NCBI GenBank assembly: GCA_937876195.1
Contig: CALEIK010000025.1
Coordinates: forward strand, 309,659 to 373,658
Origin: an uncultured Flavobacteriales bacterium
GTDB taxonomy: Bacteria > Bacteroidota > Bacteroidia > Flavobacteriales_D > Crocinitomicaceae
Length of the DNA stretch: 64,000 bases
Reading direction: 5' to 3'
Below the pieces are notes generated by a model. That model searched no databases, was not told the origin of the DNA, and worked only from the letters and a program-made list of their open reading frames with translations. Both the position numbers and the translations under genes were made by a program. Positions 7,842-15,320 of the stretch are shown one piece after another (position 1 is the stretch's first letter; each line of letters begins with the position of its first letter).

Positions 7842-9248
7842 TTAATACTCATACGCCCCTTTGTCGGGACCTATATCGGCATTACGAGGTTTTTGTTCAA
7901 TATCTAAGAGGGGTGAAGAAGTAACAGGGTCAGCAGAGTTAATCAACGGTGAGCTACCCTTGAGCTTAAAGTTGTACGTTTCTGGATCGTAAAAATGAGG
8001 AGATGTATTAAAAGTGTTTGGATAAGCAGTGAAAAACACATCATTAGGCTCTGGAGTACAACGAATATGGTTATGACTGAATTCAAAATTCAATGGTGCG
8101 CCAGATAGTGTGTCTATCACATATTCCTTATCATAATATCCGTAAATAACACTGTTGATAATTCGCCCTTCATTAATAGGTCCAATGAATGTTGTTGGAA
8201 TACCATTCGCATCTGGACGTGTAAAATAATTTTGAATTCCCACCGCAGGAGTTTGTCCATCACCATTTGCGTAACCAACTAAATCGCAATGGTTAAAAAA
8301 GAAATCACCGCCTTCTAGACAAAACAAAGCGTGAAATCCATTTTTCGCTATCACACAGTTTTCAGCTTTCACGCGACCGCCTGAATAGATGAAAACACCA
8401 TAAGAAGCATTGTTGTAGATTTTTGTATTCGTTACTGTTACGGTATAATCCGTATTTCCTGGATCTTCGCTATACACATGAATCCCAGAAGTTCCGTTCT
8501 TAATTATCGCATAGTCGATATCTGAAGGACGTGCCTCGTGAAAATAAATCCCGTAATACTGTCCAGCTACATCATCGTAGGAAGCTTCTAAACGAGTTCC
8601 TTGAAAAGTAACTTCGTTATTAAAGTCCCCATCGATGATCAATGTTCCTTTGTAGATATAAAGCATAGCATTTTTATGCAAATAAATATCCGTTCCTGCT
8701 TGAATAGTTAAAGTTTCAGCAGAATCAACATACACGTAACCATATATGACATGAGGTTTATCATTTGCCCATGTTTCCGTATTTATAGACTCTTTATTAT
8801 GAAAATAGGCATCTTGTCCCCAAGCAGCCAACTGGACAAATTGATCGGTTCCATTTGTTGTGAATCTAATTTGATCTTCAATAATCATTGGATTAGTGCC
8901 GTTATTTGGATCCAGTGTAACTTCTACAAAAATGAATAGACTATCTTCAGGATCTAAATCAATGTCCGCAAAACTGGTTCCTGGCGATCCGTCCACATTG
9001 ATACGAAACACTGAATTTGCTCCTCCAACGAGCACAATTTGGTCTATTTTCAGCGTTTTCTTTGAATTATTGTAAATTTTCAATCGTTTTGTCACCGATC
9101 CAATGGTGGTAAAAACAGTGTCAAAAACGAGCGTATCTGCACTAAAATCCAAGTTTCCTTTAGAATAGGACAGGGGTTTTTTACAACTAGTTACGCTTAG
9201 GATTGTTCCCAATACGAATATGTAGACAATTATAGATGCTGTTTTCAT
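7842..9248 (-). CDS. Lipoprotein with parallel beta-helix-like repeats
   Basis: A signal-peptidase II sequence (MKTASIIVYIFVLGTILSVTSCKK) shows that this is an envelope lipoprotein of about 468 residues. I start at 9248 rather than the frame start at 9272 because a TAAATTTG -7 box at 9270-9277 would put transcription initiation downstream of 9272. An N-terminal domain (LVFDTVFTTIGSVTKRLKIYNNS) looks like the Ig/ASPM-like fold seen in Bacteroidota lipoproteins. The middle has right-handed beta-helix signatures (GSGIHVYSEDPGN, NASYGVFIYSGGRVKAENCVI, NGFHALFCLEGG). It ends ADIGPDKGAYEY, a common end of such proteins. No enzymatic motif is visible; polysaccharide binding is possible but unproven. 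Confidence 0.8.
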   Translation of the reverse strand: MKTASIIVYIFVLGTILSVTSCKKPLSYSKGNLDFSADTLVFDTVFTTIGSVTKRLKIYNNSKKTLKIDQIVLVGGANSVFRINVDGSPGTSFADIDLDPEDSLFIFVEVTLDPNNGTNPMIIEDQIRFTTNGTDQFVQLAAWGQDAYFHNKESINTETWANDKPHVIYGYVYVDSAETLTIQAGTDIYLHKNAMLYIYKGTLIIDGDFNNEVTFQGTRLEASYDDVAGQYYGIYFHEARPSDIDYAIIKNGTSGIHVYSEDPGNTDYTVTVTNTKIYNNASYGVFIYSGGRVKAENCVIAKNGFHALFCLEGGDFFFNHCDLVGYANGDGQTPAVGIQNYFTRPDANGIPTTFIGPINEGRIINSVIYGYYDKEYVIDTLSGAPLNFEFSHNHIRCTPEPNDVFFTAYPNTFNTSPHFYDPETYNFKLKGSSPLINSADPVTSSPLLDIEQKPRNADIGPDKGAYEY

Positions 9249-9269
9249 TGTTCTGTTTGAAGCTATGCC

Positions 9270-9277
9270 CAAATTTA
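9270..9277 (-). promoter_or_regulatory. -7 box of the beta-helix lipoprotein gene
   Basis: On the minus strand the sequence reads TAAATTTG, a TAnnTTTG match 21 bases before the ATG at 9248. It decides the start choice for that gene. Confidence 0.45.
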
Positions 9278-9338
9278 ACGTAATTTGTAGTACTTTTATT
9301 TTATTGAATAAATTTTAGGGAGAATTAAAAAGTTTATT

Positions 9339-9346
9339 TATCTTTG
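9339..9346 (+). promoter_or_regulatory. -7 box of the L31 gene
   Basis: TATCTTTG, a full TAnnTTTG match, lies 40 bases upstream of the rpmE2 ATG, leaving a leader of about 35 bases. Confidence 0.5.
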
Positions 9347-9386
9347 CGCTCCCTACAGAGAAATTAGAAATTATTATATATCAGTA

Positions 9387-9641
9387 ATGAGAAAAGACAT
9401 ACACCCAGAAGACTATAGATTGGTTGTTTTTAAAGACATGACAAATGACTACGCGTTTGTTTGCCCTTCATGTGCAGCATCAAGTGAAACAATTAAGTGG
9501 GAAGACGGAAATGAGTATCCATTGATTAAATTGGATATCTCGCATAAATCACATCCATTTTTTACTGGAATTGTTCAGTTTGTGGATACTGCGGGTCGTA
9601 TTGATAAATTTAATACGCGTTTCGGTCAACGTAAAAAATAA
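9387..9641 (+). CDS. rpmE2: 50S ribosomal protein L31, type B
   Basis: L31 bridges the two ribosomal subunits. The 84 residues are a full-length type B L31: MRKDIHPEDYRLVVFKDM at the N-terminus, SHPFFTGIVQFVDTAGRIDKF in the centre and a basic FNTRFGQRKK tail. Type B proteins normally lack the zinc-binding cysteines of type A and are longer; this one keeps a CPSC pair but not the full C4 set. The gene is monocistronic, with its own promoter and a strong terminator at 9663-9690. Confidence 0.96.
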   Translation: MRKDIHPEDYRLVVFKDMTNDYAFVCPSCAASSETIKWEDGNEYPLIKLDISHKSHPFFTGIVQFVDTAGRIDKFNTRFGQRKK

Positions 9642-9662
9642 TTGCAATTTGATTGCAGCTAA

Positions 9663-9690
9663 AACCTCTCGAGTTTCGAGGGGTTTTTTT
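9663..9690 (+). terminator. Rho-independent terminator of rpmE2
   Basis: AACCTCTCGA (9663-9672) pairs with TCGAGGGGTT (9676-9685) over 10 bp with one G-U pair and a 3-base loop, and runs into a stretch of T to 9690. Confidence 0.9.
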
Positions 9691-9724
9691 ATGATTTAAA
9701 ATTTGCTCCATCATTCGCATCAAC

Positions 9725-9732
9725 TATCTTTA
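9725..9732 (+). promoter_or_regulatory. Probable -7 box of the WG-repeat operon
   Basis: TATCTTTA differs from TAnnTTTG in the last base only. It ends 4 bases before the ATG at 9737, so the transcript would be leaderless or nearly so. Confidence 0.35.
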
Positions 9733-9736
9733 CTTC

Positions 9737-11854
9737 ATGAAATGTTTCCGTGCCTTGTTTCTTTTGGGATTGATTTTCTTACTGAATGCAAATTCAGTAA
9801 TGGCCTTCCGCATTAAATCAGGTTATGAAGCACTGGAGGAATACGATTATTTTAAAGCAAAGAAACAATTCAGCAAAAGTATCAGATCAAATCCATCCGC
9901 CGCCGCGTTTGGGCTATCAACAATCTACGCACGTAACGATAATCCCTTTTACAACAAGGATTCGGCCTATCGCTATATTTTGTTAGCGGACAGCACATTT
10001 GATCAAGCAAAACTCAGTAAAAAGGAACGTTGGACGGTGTATGGCTGGACGCGAAACGGGATTGATTCTTTGCGTCAATTGATCAGCAATCAGTTTTACC
10101 TAGAAGCACAACAGCAGCATTCAGTTCCTAGTTATACTGAATTTGTTTCAAAACATCCTTGGGCAGAACAATGCGAACAAGCAACAAATACGAGAGATTC
10201 CTTGGCGTTTTTAAACGTGGTGCAAGAAAACACATCTGAAGCATACGATACTTTTTTAGCCCAATATCCTACGAGCAGATATGCCGATTTGGCCCAAGAT
10301 AATTTCCATTATGTGCATTATTTGGAATATACAAAAGCGGATAACCTGAAGTCCTACAACGATTATCTGCTCAACTATCCAGAAAGTCCAATGAAGGGTT
10401 CGGCTGAACTTCGTGTATTTGAAATTGCAACTGCACCGAATACACCCGAAGCGTACGAGTTTTTTGTAAAGAGATATTCCGAAAACTCATACATAGATCA
10501 AGCATGGAACGAATTTTTTCAAGTGTATCTAAATGATTATTCCAGGGAACGTATTGAGGAGTTTCTTGAAAGGTATCCAAATGCTCCAAATCGAGCTATG
10601 ATTGAGCAAGAGTTGCTCTTGGCGGATTCATTGCTGTTACCCGTCAATGTAAATGGACTGTACGGATACATGAATACAGATGGTGAATTGGTTATTCAAC
10701 CTGAATTTCAATCGGCTGAACGATTTCACAATGGATTGGCTGTCGTTGCAATGAAGAATCACTACGGTGCGATTGACAAACTCGGGAAACTGAGAGTTCA
10801 CTTCAGTTATGATGCACTTTCCAATTTTGAAATGGGTCGAGCAATTGTTGAAAAGGAAGAGAAATTGGGAATGATTGATCGCAACAGTAAAACCATACTT
10901 CCAACAGAATACGAGGACATAGGAGAAGTATCGGAAGGATTGGTGTATTTCTTGAAAGACGAGAAGTATGGCTACTGCAATGCCATGGGAGAAATCGTCA
11001 TCGGTGAGCATTTTAATGAAGCATACAGTTTTTCGAAAGGAAACGCACTCGTTGAAATAAATGGAAATCAAGCAATTATTGATACAAAGGGAAATTATAT
11101 TTTTGAACCCCGATTCGAAAAATTGCATCAGTTATCGGATTCGCTGTACTCTTTTGCGCAAGATGATTTGAAAGGAATTATTTCCGTGAATGGAAAGGTT
11201 GTCGTTGAACCGATTTACGAAGAAATTGGAACGTTTAACGATGGATTGGCACTGGTCGCCAGTGGAGACACTGTTCGATACATCAATCTATTGGGACAAG
11301 TAGTTATCGACAAAAACTTTAGAACCTTTCCGAACTATTTGTTTAAAGGTGAATTTAATAACGGAAAAGCAATTGTTTTTAGAAAAGGGAAGTACGGGAA
11401 AATAAATTTAAAGGGTGATATTGTCACTGAAATCGAACATGATAATTTGGGTGTAGGAGAAAAACACACGCCATTTATGAAAAAAGAATTGTGGGGATTA
11501 TTGAATGAGTCCAATAAAGTAGTTATTCCACCAACGTATAGTTCACTTGATGCGATCGGTAATCGTTTTGTTGTTGCAGGAGAGGAAGACTCACTTGGTT
11601 TACTTGATCTCAAAGGAAACAAATTGCTTCCATTTGCGTTTCAAGATATAAGTGTTTTGAAGGATGATTTCTTGAAAGTAAGACAGGATGGAGTTTATGG
11701 TATTTATAAAATTGATGAACCCCTACTTGGAATCAGTTATTATCAAATTCGCTTATTTAACGATGATTTCGTACTTTTAATCAATGACGATAACGTGGAT
11801 TATTTTGATTTGAAACGAGAACAAATAATCGAAGTAAACAGGGGCGATGAGTAA
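9737..11854 (+). CDS. Secreted WG-repeat protein
   Basis: A 705-residue exported protein. Residues 1-23 form a signal peptide (MKCFRALFLLGLIFLLNANSVMA). Residues about 28-295 are helical and TPR-like, with repeated patterns such as YDTFLAQYPTSRYADLA and YNDYLLNYPESPMKGSAELR that resemble the tetratricopeptide units of envelope assembly proteins. From about residue 303 come at least eight WG repeats (GLYGYMNTDGELVIQPEF, HYGAIDKLGKL, KYGYCNAMGEIVIGEHF, KYGKINLKGDIV), a beta-repeat family of unknown function, probably protein-binding. It heads a four-gene operon and overlaps the next gene by 8 bases, so the two are likely translationally coupled. No catalytic motif was seen. Confidence 0.85.
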   Translation: MKCFRALFLLGLIFLLNANSVMAFRIKSGYEALEEYDYFKAKKQFSKSIRSNPSAAAFGLSTIYARNDNPFYNKDSAYRYILLADSTFDQAKLSKKERWTVYGWTRNGIDSLRQLISNQFYLEAQQQHSVPSYTEFVSKHPWAEQCEQATNTRDSLAFLNVVQENTSEAYDTFLAQYPTSRYADLAQDNFHYVHYLEYTKADNLKSYNDYLLNYPESPMKGSAELRVFEIATAPNTPEAYEFFVKRYSENSYIDQAWNEFFQVYLNDYSRERIEEFLERYPNAPNRAMIEQELLLADSLLLPVNVNGLYGYMNTDGELVIQPEFQSAERFHNGLAVVAMKNHYGAIDKLGKLRVHFSYDALSNFEMGRAIVEKEEKLGMIDRNSKTILPTEYEDIGEVSEGLVYFLKDEKYGYCNAMGEIVIGEHFNEAYSFSKGNALVEINGNQAIIDTKGNYIFEPRFEKLHQLSDSLYSFAQDDLKGIISVNGKVVVEPIYEEIGTFNDGLALVASGDTVRYINLLGQVVIDKNFRTFPNYLFKGEFNNGKAIVFRKGKYGKINLKGDIVTEIEHDNLGVGEKHTPFMKKELWGLLNESNKVVIPPTYSSLDAIGNRFVVAGEEDSLGLLDLKGNKLLPFAFQDISVLKDDFLKVRQDGVYGIYKIDEPLLGISYYQIRLFNDDFVLLINDDNVDYFDLKREQIIEVNRGDE

Positions 11855-12617
11855 GTTTTTAAACGCAATAGATAAATACAAGTTTGGATTGTTGGCGGTG
11901 CTAGCGACCTACATTGTGATTTTTATGTATCTGCAAATGGAATCTTACACGCAATACACACCATTCGAACCCTTCCACGATGGATCGTATGTTCAAGTTC
12001 CAGATGAGGATATTAAACTCAAACCAGAAAACGTTCAAGTCCCCAGTGATTATAGTTCTGACGTTAAAAACATGGCCCGCGATGCAAATGACGATCGTGA
12101 AAGATCTACCGAGAAGTATTACCAGAATAAATCTTCCGAGCAGGTAATGGCGGAGTACAAAGCGCTAGAACAACAAATGTACGACGAAGCGGGTGGTGAT
12201 AAAACCCGAGCGCAGATTCAAGCGGAACTGGAAGAAAAGCGTAAGGAACTTGATGCGAAATCCACAACGGATAAAAAGAAACCATCAAAAGAGGGGGGAG
12301 ATGTGGCCTACGGAGGAAATGTGATGGTGGACTGGAGCCTGCCTTCTCGAAATGCACACCAAAAGAACAATTGGTACGTTAGAAATCCTGGATATACCTG
12401 TGGGTATGGTTCAGCGGGTCGAGTAACGGTAATGATAAAAGTGAATCAAAACGGAAGCGTGACAGTCGCTGAGTATGATCCATCTCAGAGTTCAGGAGCA
12501 AATGCCTGTATGATTGAACAAGCGATCAAGTATGCTAAACTATCGCGTTTCGATTACTCAAGTTCTGCACCCAAAATTCAACAAGGAAGAATCACCTATA
12601 CCTTTGTCGCACAGTGA
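11847..12617 (+). CDS. Membrane-anchored protein with TonB-like C-terminal domain
   Basis: A 256-residue protein laid out like TonB. One N-terminal transmembrane helix (residues about 13-31, FGLLAVLATYIVIFMYLQM) is followed by a long charged periplasmic stretch with a coiled coil (about 95-145, AEYKALEQQMYDEAG... and AELEEKRKELDAK). A C-terminal domain from about 180 has the beta-strand pattern of the TonB/energy-transducer fold (GRVTVMIKVNQNGSVTVAEYDP, then IKYAKLSRFDY and GRITYTF). It has no proline-rich spacer and no exbBD beside it, so it may be a TonB-fold structural protein rather than an energy transducer. Two cysteines in the domain (YTCGYG and NACMIE) might form a disulfide. It overlaps the upstream WG-repeat gene by 8 bases. 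Confidence 0.7.
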   Translation: MSKFLNAIDKYKFGLLAVLATYIVIFMYLQMESYTQYTPFEPFHDGSYVQVPDEDIKLKPENVQVPSDYSSDVKNMARDANDDRERSTEKYYQNKSSEQVMAEYKALEQQMYDEAGGDKTRAQIQAELEEKRKELDAKSTTDKKKPSKEGGDVAYGGNVMVDWSLPSRNAHQKNNWYVRNPGYTCGYGSAGRVTVMIKVNQNGSVTVAEYDPSQSSGANACMIEQAIKYAKLSRFDYSSSAPKIQQGRITYTFVAQ

Positions 12618-12627
12618 TAAGCAGTAA

Positions 12628-13509
12628 ATGAAAATTGTAGAACGAAAGGACATCGATGACAAGAAATGGAATAGAACGGTAGAAAAATCATCGGTTCAAA
12701 ATCCACTTCTGTACTCATGGGCAATGGACGCTAATTGCTACAACTGGTGCGCAATAATTGCTGGGGACTATGATTTTATATTTCCAATTCCTTACGAATT
12801 AAAATTGGGCGTTAAACGAGCGCGACAACAACCATTTTCACGTCAAGTCGATTTTATTGGAGATGAAACCAATTTCCCTCAAGCGCTTGAACTAGCTAAA
12901 CAGGAGTTTCATACCTTTGATGTACGCATCACTGAAAACCAGTGGGGCGAAGCAGATCAAGAATTTCAGCGGCTGGATTTAAGCAAACCAGCTGAATATA
13001 AAACAAACGCCAAGCGCAAGGTCAAAAAAGCGGACGATGTGTATACTTACGAAGTATCAAGCGATCCACATGCACTGTTGGCAATGTATGCAGAAAATTC
13101 ATTTTTGAAATTCAAACAGCCATTATCGAACATAGATCGGTTAGATCAACTAATGCTGGCGTACTTGTCCAACCAAAAAGGATACATTTTAAATGCAGTT
13201 GCAGTTGCAGATGGTGAAGTTCACGGTGCAATTTTCATCATCGAAGACAAATCAACGGCATTTTATTTAATTGGTGATGCTCCCGAATCTGCCAAGAAGA
13301 AAGGTGTTATCTATGGTTTAATGAACCGGGCGATTATATGTGCACAGGAAAAAAAAATGCGCTATTTCGACTTTGGCGGATCCAATGTCGGTTCTGTGGC
13401 GGCGTTTTACAAAAAATTTGGAGCAGAGGATTGTGTTTATTCGCGCATCCATTGGGACAGAGCCCCTGCTTGGTTTAAGCTCATTCAAAAAGTTAGGAAA
13501 TGGGCGTAA
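12628..13509 (+). CDS. FemAB/GNAT-like aminoacyl or acyl transferase
   Basis: A cytosolic protein of 293 residues that resembles the Acetyltransf_6/FemAB-like (BioF2-like) group, which transfer acyl or aminoacyl groups to sugars or peptidoglycan stems. Support comes from the basic AKRKVKKAD segment around residue 128, the core strand GEVHGAIFIIEDKSTAFYLIG around 193-213, and the FDFGGSNVGSVAAFYKKFGAE signature (about 249-269), which is the most diagnostic part. A C-terminal basic helix may touch the membrane. It lies 10 bases after the TonB-like gene and overlaps the AAC(3)-like gene by 10 bases. The substrate is unknown; surface glycan modification is inferred from family and neighbours. Confidence 0.7.
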   Translation: MKIVERKDIDDKKWNRTVEKSSVQNPLLYSWAMDANCYNWCAIIAGDYDFIFPIPYELKLGVKRARQQPFSRQVDFIGDETNFPQALELAKQEFHTFDVRITENQWGEADQEFQRLDLSKPAEYKTNAKRKVKKADDVYTYEVSSDPHALLAMYAENSFLKFKQPLSNIDRLDQLMLAYLSNQKGYILNAVAVADGEVHGAIFIIEDKSTAFYLIGDAPESAKKKGVIYGLMNRAIICAQEKKMRYFDFGGSNVGSVAAFYKKFGAEDCVYSRIHWDRAPAWFKLIQKVRKWA

Positions 13510-14324
13510 GAATTCCAGATAGTGCGAATTTTTTAGATTTTTTCAAATCACTCGAATTGAAAAAGAACGATGTGGTCTTTATTTCCTCAGATCTTGGGAA
13601 ATTGGCGAAATCCTGTCGTGCAAATAACGAACGCCTCGATCTCAATTTGGTGATTGAAACCCTCCAAACGATTTTATCAGAAGGAACGCTCGTCATTCCA
13701 GCCTACACAGATAATTTACTCGATGGCGATACATTTGATTGGGTGAAGTCAAAACCAACAACGGGAGCGCTCTCCAATAAAGTACAAAAGCGCAGTGATT
13801 TCAAGCGCACGCGTGATCCGTTACATTCGGTTTTTGTGTGGGGGAAACATCAAAAGGAGGTGCTAGATTTGGAAGATAACAGTACGTTTGGAAAAAAATC
13901 AATTTTTGAATTTTTGAAGAAGGTCAATGCGAAGTTCGTTTTTATTGACATCCATATTCAAGAGTGTTTCACCTACATTCACTACATTGAAGAGCAGCAA
14001 AAAGTGCCCTATCGAAAAAATTACACGTATTCCATTGAATGCATCTATCCTGAGGGAATTGAGCAACGTGAGGTGAATTTTTACAGTAAAAAACTGGGTA
14101 TTATGTCCGATATCAACGATTTACACGGTGTGTTGATGAAAGATAATATTTACAAAATTTTTCAATTCAGAGATAGTACCATTCACATCCTTGAAGCGCA
14201 AACAACTTGGGATTATGCGGTGAAGTCCATCAAGACTGGACCAAAGCTGTATAAATATTCCATCGTAAAGCATATCAAGGACTTTGTGAAACGCTACCTA
14301 TTGAGAAGAAAGGGAATTTTCTAA
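13500..14324 (+). CDS. AAC(3)-like N-acetyltransferase
   Basis: A 274-residue member of the aminoglycoside 3-N-acetyltransferase fold family. The start ATG at 13500 overlaps the previous stop. DVVFISSDLGKL near the N-terminus, EGTLVIPAYTDN around residue 61 and the signature RTRDPLHSVFVWGKH (about 101-115), which holds the acetyl-CoA/catalytic histidine region, match the family. ITS-like HxxE-type residues occur at FTYIHYIEEQQKVPYR. Many such genes sit in polysaccharide or secondary metabolite loci and acetylate amino sugars, so the name does not imply drug resistance. It is the last gene of the four-gene operon. Confidence 0.75.
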   Translation: MGVRIPDSANFLDFFKSLELKKNDVVFISSDLGKLAKSCRANNERLDLNLVIETLQTILSEGTLVIPAYTDNLLDGDTFDWVKSKPTTGALSNKVQKRSDFKRTRDPLHSVFVWGKHQKEVLDLEDNSTFGKKSIFEFLKKVNAKFVFIDIHIQECFTYIHYIEEQQKVPYRKNYTYSIECIYPEGIEQREVNFYSKKLGIMSDINDLHGVLMKDNIYKIFQFRDSTIHILEAQTTWDYAVKSIKTGPKLYKYSIVKHIKDFVKRYLLRRKGIF

Positions 14325-14354
14325 CGATCTTTCAAAAACAGAAGGAGTTCGTGC

Positions 14355-14362
14355 TAGATTTG
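14355..14362 (+). promoter_or_regulatory. -7 box of menB
   Basis: TAGATTTG, a full TAnnTTTG match, lies 38 bases upstream of the menB ATG. It shows that menB probably has its own promoter rather than belonging to the preceding operon. Confidence 0.5.
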
Positions 14363-14400
14363 CGCGCAATATCCTATTTTTACCTATCAAAACTGAGATT

Positions 14401-15243
14401 ATGCAAAGGATCAACTGGACAACAATTAAGGAATACGAAGACATCACCTTTAAAATGGCGGATGGAGTGGCGCGAATTGCCTTCAATCGACCTGAGTGTA
14501 GAAACGCATTCCGACCGAAAACAGTTGCCGAGTTGTCAGAAGCGTTGGCTATATGTCACGAACATCAGGAAATTGGCGTTGTTTTGATCACAGGAGAAGG
14601 GCCTTCACCGAAAGATGGTGGTTGGGCATTTTGTTCGGGTGGCGATCAACGCGTGCGCTCAACGACAGGTTACAAAGGCGAAGATGGCATCAATCGTTTC
14701 AATATTTTGGACGTACAACGCCAAATTCGGTTCATGAACAAGGTGGTCATTGCTGTCGTTCCTGGTTGGGCTGTTGGTGGTGGACATAGTTTGCACGTGG
14801 TCTGTGATTTAACCCTTGCAAGTAAAGAACACGCTATCTTTAAACAAACCGATGCCGATGTTGCAAGTTTTGATGGTGGATTTGGTTCAGCGTATTTAGC
14901 GCGACAAGTCGGACAGAAGCGAGCAAGAGAAATCTTTTTCCTAGGTGCGGATTACACAGCACAGGAAGCATTTGAAATGGGCATGGTCAATAAAGTCGTT
15001 CCGCACGCTGAGTTAGAACAAACAGCTTATGAGTGGGCGCAAGAAATCATGACGAAAAGTCCAACAGCGATAAAAATGCTTAAATTCTCTTTCAACCTGA
15101 TCGACGATGGATTAGTGGGACAACAAGTTTTTGCTGGAGAAGCAACTCGACTTGCGTATACAACCGATGAAGCCGTGGAAGGAAGAAATGCATTTTTAGA
15201 AAAACGACCACGTGATTTCTCGAAGTTTCCGAAGTTCCCATAA
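14401..15243 (+). CDS. menB: 1,4-dihydroxy-2-naphthoyl-CoA synthase MenB
   Basis: MenB is the crotonase-fold enzyme that closes the second ring in menaquinone synthesis. The 280 residues are full length. Seen: FNRPECRNAFRPKT near residue 28, the oxyanion segment FCSGGDQRVR near 77, VVPGWAVGGGHSLHVVCDL around 119-137, and FKQTDADVASFDGGFGSAYL around 147-166. The Asp in QTD, where E. coli MenB has Gly, is the mark of the bicarbonate-independent type II enzymes such as the mycobacterial one. The end FLEKRPRDFSKFPKFP is family-typical. The rest of the men genes are not here except ubiE/menG at 60692. Downstream lies a long palindrome shared with a convergent gene. Confidence 0.96.
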   Translation: MQRINWTTIKEYEDITFKMADGVARIAFNRPECRNAFRPKTVAELSEALAICHEHQEIGVVLITGEGPSPKDGGWAFCSGGDQRVRSTTGYKGEDGINRFNILDVQRQIRFMNKVVIAVVPGWAVGGGHSLHVVCDLTLASKEHAIFKQTDADVASFDGGFGSAYLARQVGQKRAREIFFLGADYTAQEAFEMGMVNKVVPHAELEQTAYEWAQEIMTKSPTAIKMLKFSFNLIDDGLVGQQVFAGEATRLAYTTDEAVEGRNAFLEKRPRDFSKFPKFP

Positions 15244-15250
15244 GGATAAG

Positions 15251-15317
15251 TTATGAGTTTAGAATTTTGAGTTTAGAATGAAGAGTTAACTCTAAACTCA
15301 AAATTCTAAACTCTTAA
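15251..15317. repeat. Long near-perfect palindrome between convergent genes
   Basis: A 23-base arm (15255-15277, starting GAGTTTAGAATTTTGAG) is perfectly complementary to 15291-15313 around a 13-base loop; TTA/TAA extends it outside one mismatch. Each arm itself holds two direct copies of GAGTTTAGA. It lies between the 3' ends of menB and the DUF5916 gene, so it may serve as a bidirectional terminator, though it lacks a T-run, or it may be a mobile palindromic repeat. Confidence 0.85.
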
Positions 15318-15320
15318 TTC

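Noticed and set aside
10637..11128. 163-codon antisense frame inside the WG-repeat gene
   Set aside because: It is a shadow of the low-stop WG-repeat region; the sequence does not resemble a protein.
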